A stretch of 64,000 bases of DNA, taken from assembly GCA_001683735.1 (NCBI GenBank), contig LUGG01000006.1:434001-498000 (forward strand). Direction: 5' to 3'. Each line of letters starts with the position of its first letter. Position 1 is the first letter of the stretch. Source of the stretch: Grifola frondosa (taxonomy: Eukaryota > Basidiomycota > Agaricomycetes > Polyporales > Grifolaceae). The translations under genes were made by a program, and so were the position numbers. The notes beneath the pieces are model-generated. The model was not told the DNA's origin. It was given only the letters and a program-made list of their open reading frames with translations, and did not search any database. Positions 10,772-23,021 of the stretch are shown one piece after another.

Positions 10772-13700
10772 TCAACCTCGCAAGCAGACCTTCCACTTGA
10801 ACCACTTCAGCTGCAGCGCAACGAGCACGACCGGCACCACGCTCACGACCTCGCCCAGACCCGCATATGCCGGCGGGATCCGTGCACGCACGAACGCGCC
10901 CCCCGCCAGCAAAATCGCCACCAAGTTATACACGGCCGCCCACGCGAAGTTCAGCGCGATCCGGCGCGCGACCGCCTCGGATAGCTCAAACAGCGCCAAG
11001 ATGCCCCACAGCGAAGCGTGTATGAGCACGACGTCCGCGGCGGCCGAGGCAGCGACGCCCGCGCCCGCGCCCGTATGCAGGTGCACGCCGATGTCGGCCT
11101 GCGCGAGCGCGACTGCGTCGTTGGTGCCGTCCCCGCAGAACAGGACTTTCTCCCCGCGCTCGACGAGCTGCTTGATGTACGCCTGTTTATCCGCCGGCAG
11201 ACATGCGGCCCGCACGCGTTCCTGTGCGATGCCGAGGCGCGCCGTCACCTTCTCCACGGCGGCAGGGTGGTCCCCGCTGAGGACCGAGACGCGCACGCCA
11301 CGGTCTCCAAGCGCCTTCATGACGGAGGCCGTCTCAGGGCGGAGGGTGTCTTCGAGCCCAAAGGCCGCCAGGAGCCGGCCGTCATACGCGACACAGAAGG
11401 TGGTGAGACCTTTGAGCAACAGAGCCCGGACGACGGGGTGCTCCTCGAGCTCCAGCCATCGTGCACTACCGCCGCGAAGTTCCCTGCCGTCGAGCGTCCC
11501 GCGGATGCCCTTCCCAGTAACCATCTCGATGCCCTCAACAGCGACGCGGCCTCGGACTCCCGCAGACGCAAGGTGGGCCGCGACGGCGCGTGCGACCGGA
11601 TGCCTGGTCGCTTCGACCAGCGCGGCGACCGCCGCTTGCACGTCGAGCTCCGGCCCGTCCGCCACGACCTCGTTCTGCACAACCGCCAGGCACCCCTGCG
11701 TGAGCGTGCCCGTCTTGTCGAACACGACGTGGGTGACCGTCCGCGCGGCCTCTATCGTTGTCGCCGCCTTGAACACGAGACCGCGCTGCGCCGCGACGCC
11801 CCCTGCGACGAGGATGACCATCGGCACCGCGAGCCCGACCGCGCATGGGCACGAGATCGCGAGCACTGCGATCGCGTACGTGAGCGCCGCCACCGCTGCT
11901 GCGCCCGCGGACTGTCCGCGCACCGCCAGCCCGACCGCCAGGCACACGACGAACGTAATGATAGCGAGCGCAAGCACGACGGGCACGAACCATCCACAGA
12001 TGAGGTCAACCGTCTCCTGCACGCGCGCACGCGAGAACCGCGCAGCGTCGACCATCCCCGCGATGTCGCTGATGGTGTTCTCTCCGGGCAGTCGGGTCAC
12101 GTCGACGAGCAGCGTGCTGGGCCCATTCGCCGTCCCCGCGATGACTATGCTTCCGGGGGCCTTCTCGACGGGAAGCGACTCGCCTGTCATCATGGACTCG
12201 TCGACGTCGCTGTGACCGGCGCGCACGATACCATCGGTGATTATGGAGGAGTCTGGAGACACCTTGAAGCAGTCACCGTACTGGAGGAGACGCGCATCCA
12301 TGAGCTCTTCCCTGCCATCCGGATGCACGACAGTCGCAGAGATCTCTTGCAGGGAGCGGATGGAAATCGCCTCCATAGCCCGCTGGCGCGCGACGGCGCT
12401 CACGACCTGACCGACCATGATGAGCGTGACCAGCAGCGTGCTCGTCTCGAAGAATTCACCCGAAGCGAGCGGCTGGCCTATCATGTCAAAGGCAAACGCG
12501 ACGACCGAATACACATACGCAGCAGTAGTGCTCAGCACGATCAGCAGCTCCGTCTCAACTAAACGCGAGAAGAACAGACTCTTGAAAGCGCTGATATAAA
12601 ACGGCCCCGTAATCGCGGTCTGCACGACAGTCGCAAGAGCCAGCGATGCTATCGCATACGCCCACGGATGCTTCGGAGGGGTGCCCAAGCCATGACAAGG
12701 ACGGGGATGGTGAGAGCTGCCGATACGACAGTGCGAAGCGCAAGAGACCTAATATGTTTCACGCCCGCGGTAAGTGCTGGATCTCGGGGCACCGGCGCAA
12801 GCGAGGGAGAGAATGCCCCATACGCCTCGATAACATTACGTGCGCCGATTGTGCGCGGATCGTAGATCACAGACAAAGTGGTGGCGTTGCAGCGCACAAT
12901 GTCCTCGACGCCATCCGGGCGACTGAGGAGCATAAACTTCTCGCAGACGGTGCGGTCCACGGTCAGCAGCAGCTCCCGAGTAGACGCGTCACGTATGATT
13001 TCTGCAGCGAACCCTGACCGCTTTTCGATGAGCTGCACGAGCGCTTGCAGCTCCGTCGCTCCGCTGTCGAAGTCGAACTCCGCGCGACACAGGACCAAGC
13101 TCGTCTTGACGTTCTGGATCGCCTCGATAGTCTTCAGTGTGCGAATGAGCTTGTTCTCGCACCCGGTGCATGTCATGCCCTTGATAGCGAGCACCGCGCG
13201 TTCTCGCGCGGCAACAGCACCCTTCTCTATAACATTGATATCGACGTCCGCGAGAATTGCAGTCTTCTCCGCATCCACGCTGCATCATCATCGCGGTGTG
13301 GCGGCGCAGCAGCTATCTCCGCAGCACGAGCTCGCAGCGAGGGAAGACTTGGACTTCGCCGATCTGATAGAGAATCCTGCACTACGAATGGGGAGCCCGC
13401 GTGCGTCCGCCCCGCCGCACTGACCACTTGAGCAGCAGGGGCTGACAGAACGGCGGCTCTTCGTCGACGCAATGGACGGGGTGCGGCTGCGGATGAGTCG
13501 CTCAGTTTGATAGCTCGTGCGTGACTTCACGACCGTCGGTGGAGTACAGCAGGATTGGACACCCCGAGCGAGCAGCGCCTTGCAGATGCATCCAAAGGCG
13601 GCCAAACGTATTCATCGTAGCGGCTGCGCGCGATGGACCTGTGCTCTTTGCACGCCTCTTTAGGGAAGCCGATGGGCGAGGCTGTAGCACCGTTGTGCTT

Positions 13701-14609
13701 GGTAGAGCGCCTACGCATGCCAGTATGCTCACAGCTCATCGCCCGGGGCCCGGGAATAGTGGGAGCATCTAGATCACATATGTCCTCAGTAGTAACGTTG
13801 GCAGGGAGCTTCTCCTTGGAATCTGGAGCACCGTGCGAAATTACAGCTGCAGGTGAACAGCATATATGAGCTTGATTGGATGAAGAATGCTATGGTACCC
13901 ACAAGATGCCGGCGATCCGCAGCACGAAGCACACTCCATTTTCTCCTTGGATTCCACTTCACACATGCAGGAGCGTTGGAGAGATATATGGCCGGATATA
14001 TGGTCTTCGCCATGTAAGTGGCCGTCGTCATCGGCGCATATAGCTCTCGCAAGTTGATCAACACAAGAATCTGGTATAGTTCGTTGAATGATTAGTACTG
14101 ATAGCAGATTCGGAAGTTCTGCTGGCAGAAACAGCAGAATGATGGGAGAACTGGGCAGAACTATCGTGCAATTTGCACAGGATTCAACCAGTCAGATACA
14201 ATTCTGGGAGCGTATTAGTCCCCAGGTGTGACATCCGCCATGAGGCGACGCCGATCCATGAGGATAACGACGCGAAGAGGGCCTACAACGCATAATCGCA
14301 CGGATTGAGGGTCGAATCCTGCTCTGCCAGGCAGTTTTGCCATGTTCTGCCCGTCGCAAGGGCGGCGTGCAGAACTGGCCAGCGGAACAGTAGAGTTCTG
14401 CGAACAACACTATAGTATCCAGAAAAAAACATCACCCCGCACCAAACGCGCATACATTCAAGTCCGTTGCAAAAGGACTCACCGTCGCAGTTGCACCGCG
14501 AAACACAGCACGCCGGTTCTTCCTTCTCAACCGTACCAGATACGCTCATGTTTGCGCTAACCGCACTCCCTGCGTCCGAGTCGTCGCAGTGGTCGCAACA
14601 CGAGCCCAT
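10772..14609 (-). CDS. Copper-transporting P1B-type ATPase with Cys-rich N-terminus (CCC2/CrpA-like; two apparent frameshifts)
   Basis: ATP-driven Cu(I) pump of the Golgi or plasma membrane. The core (10772-12690) is a single open frame with MMTGES, the CPC motif (ISCPCAVGLAVPMV), DKTGTLTQG, the HP site (TRHPVARAVAAHL) and GDGTNDAVALA. Upstream is one metal-binding domain with GMTCTGC, then a degenerate one without CxxC. Before that is a Cys-rich region: EACKEHR, FGCICKALLARGVQSCC, PCCSSGQCGG, and a first exon MGSCCDHCDDSDAG with CCVSRCNCDG. Two one-base breaks interrupt the reading: a missing C at 12678-12681 (MAWAP joined to PKHPWAY) and one near 13600-13603 (DEYVW joined to AAFGC). A 48-bp intron with donor GTGCTG is inferred ahead of VDAEKTAIL. 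The exon-1 assignment and the long first intron are less sure. The Cys-rich N-terminus favours a copper-detoxifying CrpA-like pump over a plain CCC2. Confidence 0.85.
14083..14415. mobile_element. Candidate short foldback element in the first intron of the Cu-ATPase
   Basis: The two ends carry related inverted termini: CTGGTATAGTTCGTTG near 14079, and the complement of CGAACAACACTATAGTATCC near 14402-14422. Both sub-terminal regions are packed with TTCTGC/GCAGAA motifs in both orientations, a pattern of non-autonomous DNA transposons. It would explain why this intron is about 600 bp when others are about 50 bp. Ends and target duplication are not precise. Confidence 0.35.
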
Positions 14610-17600
14610 GGCAAAGTGATACTGGAAGGCAAGTTGACAAAAGGTCGCGTGTGGGAGGCGAACAAGCGCATATATCTGGTAGTCAAAGAGGCGAGGCCGA
14701 GTCCGCCCGTCTACTGTTACCGCTCCGGGACGGTGGACGCGAGGTGCATCCGCTGGCGCGGCTGCATGCGAGCCGCACACGCACTACATCGTGTCCGGGT
14801 TGTATTACTTCGAGACCACGATCCTCAGGTAGCATCGTGGTGAGCTCAAGAGTCGAGACAGCATGGTACCAAGGTTTTCGCTATCCCTGTTCCTGATTTG
14901 TCCTAGAACTGAGCGCTTGACCAGACGCCAGCGAAGCTCGCACCTTGTTCGCCGTTACTCGTCGCAGAAAGAGAGACGGTGCGCACGACGGGTAGAGCTA
15001 AGAAAGAGGTGGAAGTAAGAGACAGGAAAAGACTTAAGCTTTGTCGCAACCACCTTGATATCACCCTGAGTGGGCACTGGTGCGGTACTCATGACATGCG
15101 ACTGATGCGGTACCTCGTCTCTTCTCCTCAAAAAAACTTGAATCTTTCCTTCCAGCTGTAGGCAGCTGCCCTCGAGAGCTCACTGTTCTGAATATTTGTC
15201 ACATTTTCAACTGCATTTCACTCTGCTTCGGTGAATCTTCCTGAATTTGTCGTTGGAACACAGGCTAAACCGAAGCGTTCGAACACGCGTGCGACGGTGA
15301 GCTGAATAGCCTAGTTAAACGGTGCACGCGCTGACCAGCAAGCGCACTTGTGCACGTTCTGCAGCACATTCTGATCGTTAATATGATCCCTGTGGCACGC
15401 CCCCGCCCATGCGCCAAGACCCTCCTCCAACCGAAGGCGCTATATTTGCAGATCTTCGGTAACACACCTCAATGCATGCGCCATCGCTTAGCCGACTGAG
15501 ACAACAATCGATGACGCATGCGTCTGGGTGCAGCTTGCAAGACAAATAAATGAATAACTGTGGGATTTTTCGCACCATGTGCGTAGGGAGGAGTGTGATG
15601 AAGACGTATTTCCGTCTGTCATTAAATTTGTCGAGTCCAACCAATGTGCGTTTATTATATTGAGTTACGCCGACTGGGCCAGTGGCATTTGCGTGGGTTG
15701 CCACAGCCCAATACGATACGTGCTTCAATCCAATTTAGGTGGCGTTTCTCAACTTCCCAAGGATAGCTACCCCAAAGCCGATGTTTGGATATGCGGGGAA
15801 ACCTCGAAGAAAGCAGCCCACAGTCGGACCGCAAGGGGGACTTTGAGGGATGCTGAGAACCAGCCCTGGTGCGTGTTCGCTGCAACACTTGGATACGATA
15901 TAATTCCTCCGGCTGCTCGTCATCAACGAAGACAGAATGCGATATATCGATCTCGAGACGACGCATAGATTACAGCGCTCTGACGAATGGAAGGAGGATC
16001 GGGCTATAAGGGCCGTAAGGACCGTTAATCCGTCTTCTCACCTTCTCAGTGATTGCATTCATCTCCGTGACCCCACTCTTTACTCCATGCAGTTTGCCCG
16101 AGGATTACACGAGAGCGCCATAATAATTTCGGGATATTACGCCTTGGAGTCGCGCCATACATGTCATTCGCGGAATCTATGTTCATATCTATGCTGATAT
16201 CCATTCTGATATCCCCCGTGGGCTGCCAACTCTCTCGGTGCGGGTTCGCTGCCAACTGTCAGCTTCAGGCAACCTACCAGAAACCCCCGGAGAAGAGATC
16301 TAGTCCGACTACCTCTGCTCTGGGCTCTGCTATTCATAGTAGGGAATGTCGGTGTTGACTCTCCTGCGAACACGGACATGTTCTGCCATGTCCTGCGGCC
16401 CGCCAAAGCTTCACATTGCTGGCAGCTGATGCGTGGTAGCTGGGATGTCTTATGCATGGCGTGCAGGCGGCCCCCTGACGAGCGTGGTGCTGCGTTCTGA
16501 GTTCAGTCTGTCGACGCAGCCTGGCAGCTGCCCCCGCATTCCCAAGGACACTTCTGCGATAAATGATCGTGTTTGTTCCCACATCCCCCACCTGACCGCG
16601 CCAAGGCCCGCTCTCCCGCTTTCGGGACCGACTCCTGCACTTTGGTAACTGCGAAGCAGTGTCCCAATGGCTGTGATTGCGCAATGTGTCTTGCAGCTGG
16701 ATACGTATTACACGCCCGTCCTGCGCGTCCGATGCTCGCTTTGCACTGCGCGTTCCCAGGATGTAATCCCTGATAGTGCATATGCCTGGCTTTCTGGACT
16801 CAGACGGGCGGTTCGACCTTCGCTTCTTTGATGGTGTTGCCCGCAGGTGTAAACTTTCAGCGTTCATGGATATCCGCTTGTGATGTACACTGCGCAGGGT
16901 AAAGCTTACATGCCGCCGGTTCTGCAGGGAGATCGTGGGTTCACCCCAGTTGCTGCGCCTGATTGGGTCGCGCAGTGAGTGGGGCTGTAGTACGACGTTC
17001 TCAGTCACGTTGGAAATTTTCATGTATTCCATGACCGAGCGAGCAACCTATCCACGCTGCACCGACGCACTATACTTGGCCATTCGCTGCTCCACCCTCC
17101 TGAGATGTCGTGAGTACCTCTCCATTGCAGCGGATAAACGTGCTTCTCTTCCCGGGCCCTTAGGCGCTGGGAGCCCGATATGCCTCGGACTCCCATGATG
17201 GCTTCTCATGCATTCTATGGCGGGCACAGGCCCTCCAGCACGCCCGTGCAAGTCTGCGTCTTCGCCGGCGCCAACAGTGCGGGGAAGCAGCCTGCGCGTG
17301 CCTCTCCTCTGCGTGGATTCTTCGCCGTTGTCGCGGAGAAACCGTGGCCTGCCCCGTCGCGCTGCTCCTGTGTCCACGGAGTGTCGCTGGGCCGCTCCCA
17401 GGCTGCGATGTGGGGCTGGGTTGTGTGGGTGCGCCCTGAGCGTCCGTGGGTGGCTTCCTTGTTTTCGCGCTCTTGGCCTGCGAGCTCCCCGCACGCAGCG
17501 CCTCGTCCGAGCTAGAGTGCATGGAAACGGCTAGCTACCATGAGATAGGTTTCGGGGCTTCGGACGCTGCTGCCGTGCGCGTCAATGGATTCTAGCGGGA

Positions 17601-18693
17601 TGCAGACGCCACACGCACGCCTAGTACCGCTGCTAGCAAGCTGCGGGATCCACAACGTCGAAATCGAGGCGCGCAGGCTAAGCGCATTCGAATTCGACGA
17701 GTGGCGCCTGCCTGCATTACTCGTTCCGGAGTCGCCGGGCTCCCAGCTCGCCAGCTGCCGGCGGACAATCTGCGGGCTGCGCTGTTGCTGCACATCGTCC
17801 GTTCTTGCTGTCGTGCGGCCGCACGCTGATCGCGGAATGCGTCCGCGAGGCTGCAGCACGCCGGAGGCGGCGGTGCGAATCAAACCTGCGTATTTCTTAT
17901 CGTGGCTGCATCGTCCCACCCTCCGGGCTGCAGCTCCGTCTGGGCAGGAAGGAGCACAGAGCCTCGAGTGGCATCAGTGCCTCCTGCGAATGCATGCAGC
18001 TAGACTGGCCTCGGGGAGGACGATGGTGCCCGAGCGCACGCGCAAGAGGCTCCGGATGGCACTTGTGCGGGATGAGCACATCGATATCCCCCATGAGCAC
18101 TGATCCCGGAACCGCGCGCTGAAACGGTTGCCTGCGGGAGGCTGGGTCTCACCAGCGATCACCCGGCGCTGGTGGGGTTGGACGCACGGGCACCGCCATG
18201 GCGGCTGCATTCGTGACAACGCCTCCCACGTCTCGGATGATCCCAAGGGGGCCGACAACAGCGACGAGGGACGTTTCGTTTCGCCCCTCACGTGCACATG
18301 AAGTGATGTGCACGCACGGGCACAGCATCCACTAGCCGCCGAGCAGTATTTTTTTTCGGAGATCTTCTAAATGAGTGCGGCCTATCAGGCTCATCGGACT
18401 CCTCGTGCTCGAGGATCAACATCGCTTGACGCTACACACTTACGCGAGCAGCGCGCAAGCTCGGAGCTCAAGGATTTTGCGGACAGCCGAACGACCCCAC
18501 GCGCGTCTGATGGTCATGGCGGACCAGAACAAAAGAAAACGAGCGTAAGGAGATAGATTTATGCTTCTGCATTAGTGGATACACGATCTGCACGATGCAA
18601 ATAACGTAGGACGGGCCAGTAGGATACATTGCGAGGCGAGTAATGTAGGATTATGCGGGTCTACGCATACGTATTCAGTCACACTACAGATAC
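14610..18693. other. 4.1-kb region without a supported gene; GC-rich core
   Basis: Open frames switch strand and phase and none shows a recognisable domain. 16.5-18.4 kb is clearly more GC-rich than its surroundings. It contains a minus-strand frame starting at 17522 that is Ser/Pro-rich, then very Arg-rich. At about 16,600 (minus) a frame reads CGNKHDHLSQKCPWECGG, which weakly recalls a gag-type zinc knuckle, but no protease, reverse transcriptase, integrase or LTR pair was found. A decayed mobile element is possible but unproven. Confidence 0.35.
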
Positions 18694-19544
18694 TCATGCA
18701 GTAAAGATACGGGGCAATCGGACACAATGAGGGTATGGGTGGGGGCAAGACGTCAAAGAAGGATATGGGCGTGAGATGTCATGACTCGAGACCGTATTCA
18801 CAGCAGCGCGGCACGCGTCGTTTAGGCGGGGGTCCTTGCCGTGTTCCTGGAGACTTCGCCGTGTAGAGAAGGATGCGTCGCATGCGGGGCAGGAGTGTGC
18901 GCTAAGCCGTCTCTGCGGCGAGGTCTTCCGCTCCGCAGGGTTCGAGCGCGAACGCTTCGAGGAGTGCGAAGCCTACTTTACGTTAGCGCGGGGAATCGAA
19001 GGGTAGTGTGGGACTCACGACATCGTCTTCGGAATCATCGTCCGCACCGTCGCCCTTCCGTTTGAGCGACGAGGGGAGCGGTGATGGTGGCGCTAGAGGA
19101 CTGATGAGGGAGGCGCGGGTGTGCGAATATGATTAACAACTCACCAGCTAGGGACGCGCCCATCGCTTTTGCGAAGCCCTCTCTCCATGCCAGCACTCGA
19201 GTGAGCCTCGTCTTGTATGTGTCATCCGGGAAGGACACCCGTCCCGAATCCAGCTCCTCCTCCGAAGAACAGTAGGACGAGCAGAGCGAGTCCTCTTCGG
19301 AGTCCGGCGTTGACGACGAGTAGGAGGACGAGGAGAAGGAGTCAGAGGAGATGGTGAATGCATATGCACGCGAGCGGGGTGGAGGCGGAGGCACCTCGAT
19401 GAGCTGTATGACCTCGACGGTGCGCTGCTGGTGGAGGTAGAGATGTCCGGTGGGGTGGTCTTTGAAGTAGGCGGGGGAGGGGTAGGGGATGGCGTCGGGG
19501 GACGGGTGCTGAAGGATCATGTTGGCGAGGAGCGAAGGACGCAT
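18694..19544 (-). CDS. Serine-rich protein with a C-terminal degenerate zinc-finger motif
   Basis: Three exons. The N-terminal part begins MRPSLLANMILQHPSPDAIP with PAYFKDHPTGHLYLHQQRTV and VIQLIEVPPPPP. A Ser/Glu-rich tract follows, then DDTYKTRLTRVLAWREGFAK and AMGASL. After two introns (donors GTGAGTTG and GTGAGTCC) the frame gives SLKRKGDGADDDSEDDV, then SKRSRSN, and a tail HSCPACDASFSTRRSLQEHG followed by KDPRLNDACR. C-x2-C-x12-H resembles half of a C2H2 finger. The second His is missing and a Cys lies 11 residues on, so it may be a C2HC variant. KRK and SKRSR look like nuclear signals. I recall similar unnamed Agaricomycete proteins but no assigned function. The C-terminal exon end is uncertain. 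Confidence 0.65.
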
Positions 19545-20202
19545 GGAACGGAGAGGCGGGAGGGGTGAGTGGGGAAGCGGAGGGGTGGAACTGGCGCATT
19601 TTATGAGGATGGGAGATGAAGGGAACTCTCAGGAGTGGATTTCCAGGATTGGGCTGGCGTCTAGGACACGCCCGATCCGCAATAATCTTGTCAACAATCT
19701 CTTGTCGAGCGAAATCAAGATGCATAAATCTCAGATGTGTTTTTATTATTATTTTTCCGCAAGTGGAATTTATATTTTTAAGTGCCGACCGTCGCAGGTG
19801 CAGGCTTCGCAGTCTCATCGGCGTTTTGGCGGACCAGCCTCAAGTCCTGCCTCACGTGTGTCTCGAGCGGGCTCACGGCCGCTCGTACTCTTCTCATGCC
19901 AGCTTTTCCCATCGTCGTCTTCCATCTTTCCCCCGGTCGTTCTCAGCTCCGAAATTTCCTCTGCAGGTTTGCCAAAAATACGACACATCGATGCTCCTCC
20001 ATACGCCAAGAAGGACCGACCCATCACATGATGCTACAGTGTCGCCACTCGCAGCGCTCTCCCTCCGTCCCCCACGTCGCGCGTCCCTTCGTCACGTCCA
20101 ACCGCCGCACCAGAACGAACCCCCTGTCCTCCCCTTTCCACGCTCGGGTCGCACATATCGCCAAAATCATCCGAAATGAATAAACCCTCCTCGTGAGAGC
20201 TT
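19545..20202. other. Intergenic, upstream of the zinc-finger-like gene and downstream of MKT1
   Basis: No gene. A strongly T/A-rich patch (about 19,735-19,785) lies beside C/T-rich stretches (19,900-20,110), the usual look of a basidiomycete promoter pyrimidine tract. Overlapping open frames on both strands lack any motif. Confidence 0.4.
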
Positions 20203-23021
20203 TTAGGGCCTCATTGGCGCCAACCACGCCTCGGCCGCTTCAAACTGGTCGATCAGCTCAGGCAGAACCGCGCCCTCCGAATGCAGCTGCCTCATGGCAG
20301 TTAGCGTCTGCAAAATTGGCGGGCACAACATTAGCTTCCGCCGCTGTCAATAGCAAACTCAGAACGAGCTGGGGCTCACCACATCCCAGAACCGGAAGCC
20401 CCGTTCCACCTCCAGCTTCGGGTATTTCACCCCGGGGAAGGTCTCCTCGCATATCTCCAGAGCCATGAACTTTGCCTCTTTCACGCCTTCCGCGTTGGGG
20501 TCTCGCACCCGCTGGCGATTGTTGATGTGCGTTAGCGCATCCAGATATACCTTCGCCAGAACCCCGAACCCGGTGTTCACTTCCGTTTGGAATGGCAATG
20601 AAAGGTTAATATCCAGATAGTCGTCCCGGCCCCGCCGAGCGTCGTGGCGCAGAAGTAGGTTCAATGAAGTCACTTCCAGCAGCGTCCTCAGTGCCCGTGT
20701 GAGCGAACGCACAAATGAGTTGAACACGAGCAGCTCCCGTGACAAAGGTGCAGACCAAGGCTGGGCCTGATCGCGGTACGATGATCAGGCGCGAAATCAG
20801 GAGGAAACGAGTGGATAATGATTAGCGTCATGGCACCACCGCGATCACCGACTCGTAACATACCTTAAAATTCAACGGGACGATGCTGAGCACCCGCATC
20901 ACGAGCAACATGCAGGATTTCTCATCGTCTAGCGTTGAATGGTTACAAACGCGCACTCATCAGCCGCCGTTACAATCCATGGGAAAACCCGCCTTACCGG
21001 TACCGAAACTCGGCCCCCCGCTAAAGGCTCGTCCTGACCATAGATGGCCGTGCATTACACCGGCCCTAACAAGTTCCAGGAACAAGTACAGGGAGTCTTG
21101 GAATTTGTCATTGAGGCGTGCTGTCCTGATTGCGGTGTACATAGCACGGGCCAACGGCGAGTGCATATGTGAGTTCAGCAGGAACCTACGAACGGCAGAT
21201 CGATGGACGGAATCAGCCACACACAAAACACTTAGTGCCTGAATAACGTGAGGTAACGTACCCTCGCAACTCCAGGAAACGCCATATCACATTCGCCACC
21301 ACTTCATCTTTCTTATCCAGCGGGCCTGACGTTTGCCCGCTCTTGACCTTCGTGCGAGCAGCAAGTTTGTCTGCCACCGTGGCACCCAAGCACAGCGCAA
21401 AATCAATGGTAGAAGACTGTACGCCGTGGTCGGGAGAAGTAACAGGTGAGTCGTGGAGGGAAAATCGCAGGGGCTAGACTCACGTTCTGTCTTCTCAGCT
21501 CCTCTTCGACGATGGCATACGGAACGTTCCAGCCAACCACCCGCTCTGCAAGCTGCGCGGTCTGCGTGGAATTATGCAGGACAGGCTTCTGCGGTGATTG
21601 CTCGAACCAAAATGATCCCGTAACCTTCTTTGTTGCCCAGAACCTGTCAGTAACGCTGGAAATCAAGGCCAGAGCAGTCGCGCGCGGACCCGTTTGGCCA
21701 TCCGTAATGACCTCCTTCACGAACCGACGGTATTCCGTGGTGTCACCATTATCCAGTGGCGGGTTCTCGATGATCTGCCCTGTGGTGAGCCATACAAGGG
21801 CTTGCGGTCCCATGAGACCTCTGGAAAGATAGAAATAGATCTCATCCGGAAGCCGGTGAGTGAAAATTTCATGCAAGTCACTAGGGATGTCCGCAGCTGT
21901 GGGATGATGGGGGTGGTGATTGGAATGTCCATGAGTTGGGGGAGACGTGATAGCAAGGGGCAACGGCATGACAGTGCCGTCAGAAGACAGAATCAGGGAG
22001 TACTTGATCATGGAACGGGTCCGCGCGTAATGATCGGGATATTGGATCGATTTGAGCTGCGGGGACTCCGCAAATGCAGAGACGGCTGCAAACCCAGACT
22101 TGTAGTACTTAACCATGTCAACTGTCGCCTTCAATCCCTGCTCGTGGACAGTTGGGGGAAGGGCGGGGAGTGATCAAAGCCGACCAGGATACCAATGTCC
22201 AGGAATTGATCTTCCGAAACACCGAGGTCATTGAGAATGGATCGCTTTGAGACGAACGAGAAGGAGGGGCTAGGGGAAGTGAGATCAAGGGAGGTGATGA
22301 CTCTGTCGATCCCTGGATAGAGCAGGGTATCAGTCGGCCCAAAAATGGCATGAATGTACGACTTCTGGTGCCGCTGAAGGTAAATCAACTGTGCAGGAGG
22401 AATTTCGTGTAAACCAAGCGCTCGACACGTCAATTGACTACACGTACTTGTGCCCATGCGACGTACGGCGCAACCATGAACTCGACGTTACGGTGTCTGA
22501 ATATCCTCAATACCATCTTCCAGAGATCCCACTGGTGAAGATTGCTCCTCCCCTCGAACAGCTTCGTCGCGGCCTCCTCCTGGCCAGCCTCGTACTTGGA
22601 CCATGCCTCTCGTCTGTCCCTGCATGCGGCCTCGTGTTCGAAGTGTTGATGCTGGTGCTGCTTGAAGCGGCGGTTGGGAACAAGACCGGGGAATACAAAA
22701 ACGGGTTTGATGTGAAGTTTTTCGAGCGCTCGGAGGTCGGACTCGATGCGCTGGGTCAGCGCGAGAGGGAGACCACCCGTAGCAGCGATCAGAGGCTCCC
22801 GGGAGGGCGGGTTGTCGGTCAGCAACGCCAGGTAGTACGAAGCATCGATGCCTAGACGCGAGTCGGAGAGGACAGATAGCGGATGCGTTTGCAGATGCTT
22901 CCGCTCGACAAGGTAGCCTGCGAAAACAAACGGCGTATCAGATTCGCTGGTTCTTCCTCCAGGTCATTCATAGCTCGAACGAAAGGGTGTATTGCTTACT
23001 GTCCAGGTGCTTGATGGGCAT
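20203..23021 (-). CDS. MKT1: MKT1-like XPG/Rad2-fold post-transcriptional regulator (one apparent frameshift)
   Basis: Cytoplasmic protein that works with Pbp1 on mRNA fate; it has the XPG nuclease fold but is not thought to be a nuclease. Exon 1 (about 22,999-23,021) gives MPIKHLD(S). Exon 2 continues YLVERKHLQTHPLSVLSDSR, LGIDASYYLALLTDN, then IKPVFVFPGLVPNRR. Later blocks are YIHAIFGPTDTLLYPGIDRV, DLGVSEDQFLDIGILVGFDH, YKSGFAAVSAFAESPQLKSI and PDEIYFYLSRGLMGPQALVW. The tail has YLDINLSLPFQTEVNTGFGV, then QLHSEGAVLPELIDQFEAAE, AWLAPMRP and TAA. At 22154-22158 one C seems missing: DHSPPFP must shift frame to reach the next exon, VHEQGLKATVDMVKYY. About seven introns. This whole-length order matches Mkt1 proteins. 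Confidence 0.9.

Noticed and set aside
10797..12562. Two plus-strand open frames of 472 and 514 codons
   Set aside because: They lie exactly opposite the GC-rich Cu-ATPase core, which has all P-type ATPase motifs. Their products are Arg/Ala/Ser-rich without domains, so they are antisense shadows.
14290..14330. tRNA-like B-box (GGGTCGAATCCTG)
   Set aside because: No matching acceptor, D or anticodon stems could be drawn, and the T-arm stem itself mismatches.
16300..16700. Gag zinc knuckle of an LTR retrotransposon
   Set aside because: The Cys/His spacing is not a proper CCHC box, and no LTRs, protease, reverse transcriptase or integrase were found nearby.
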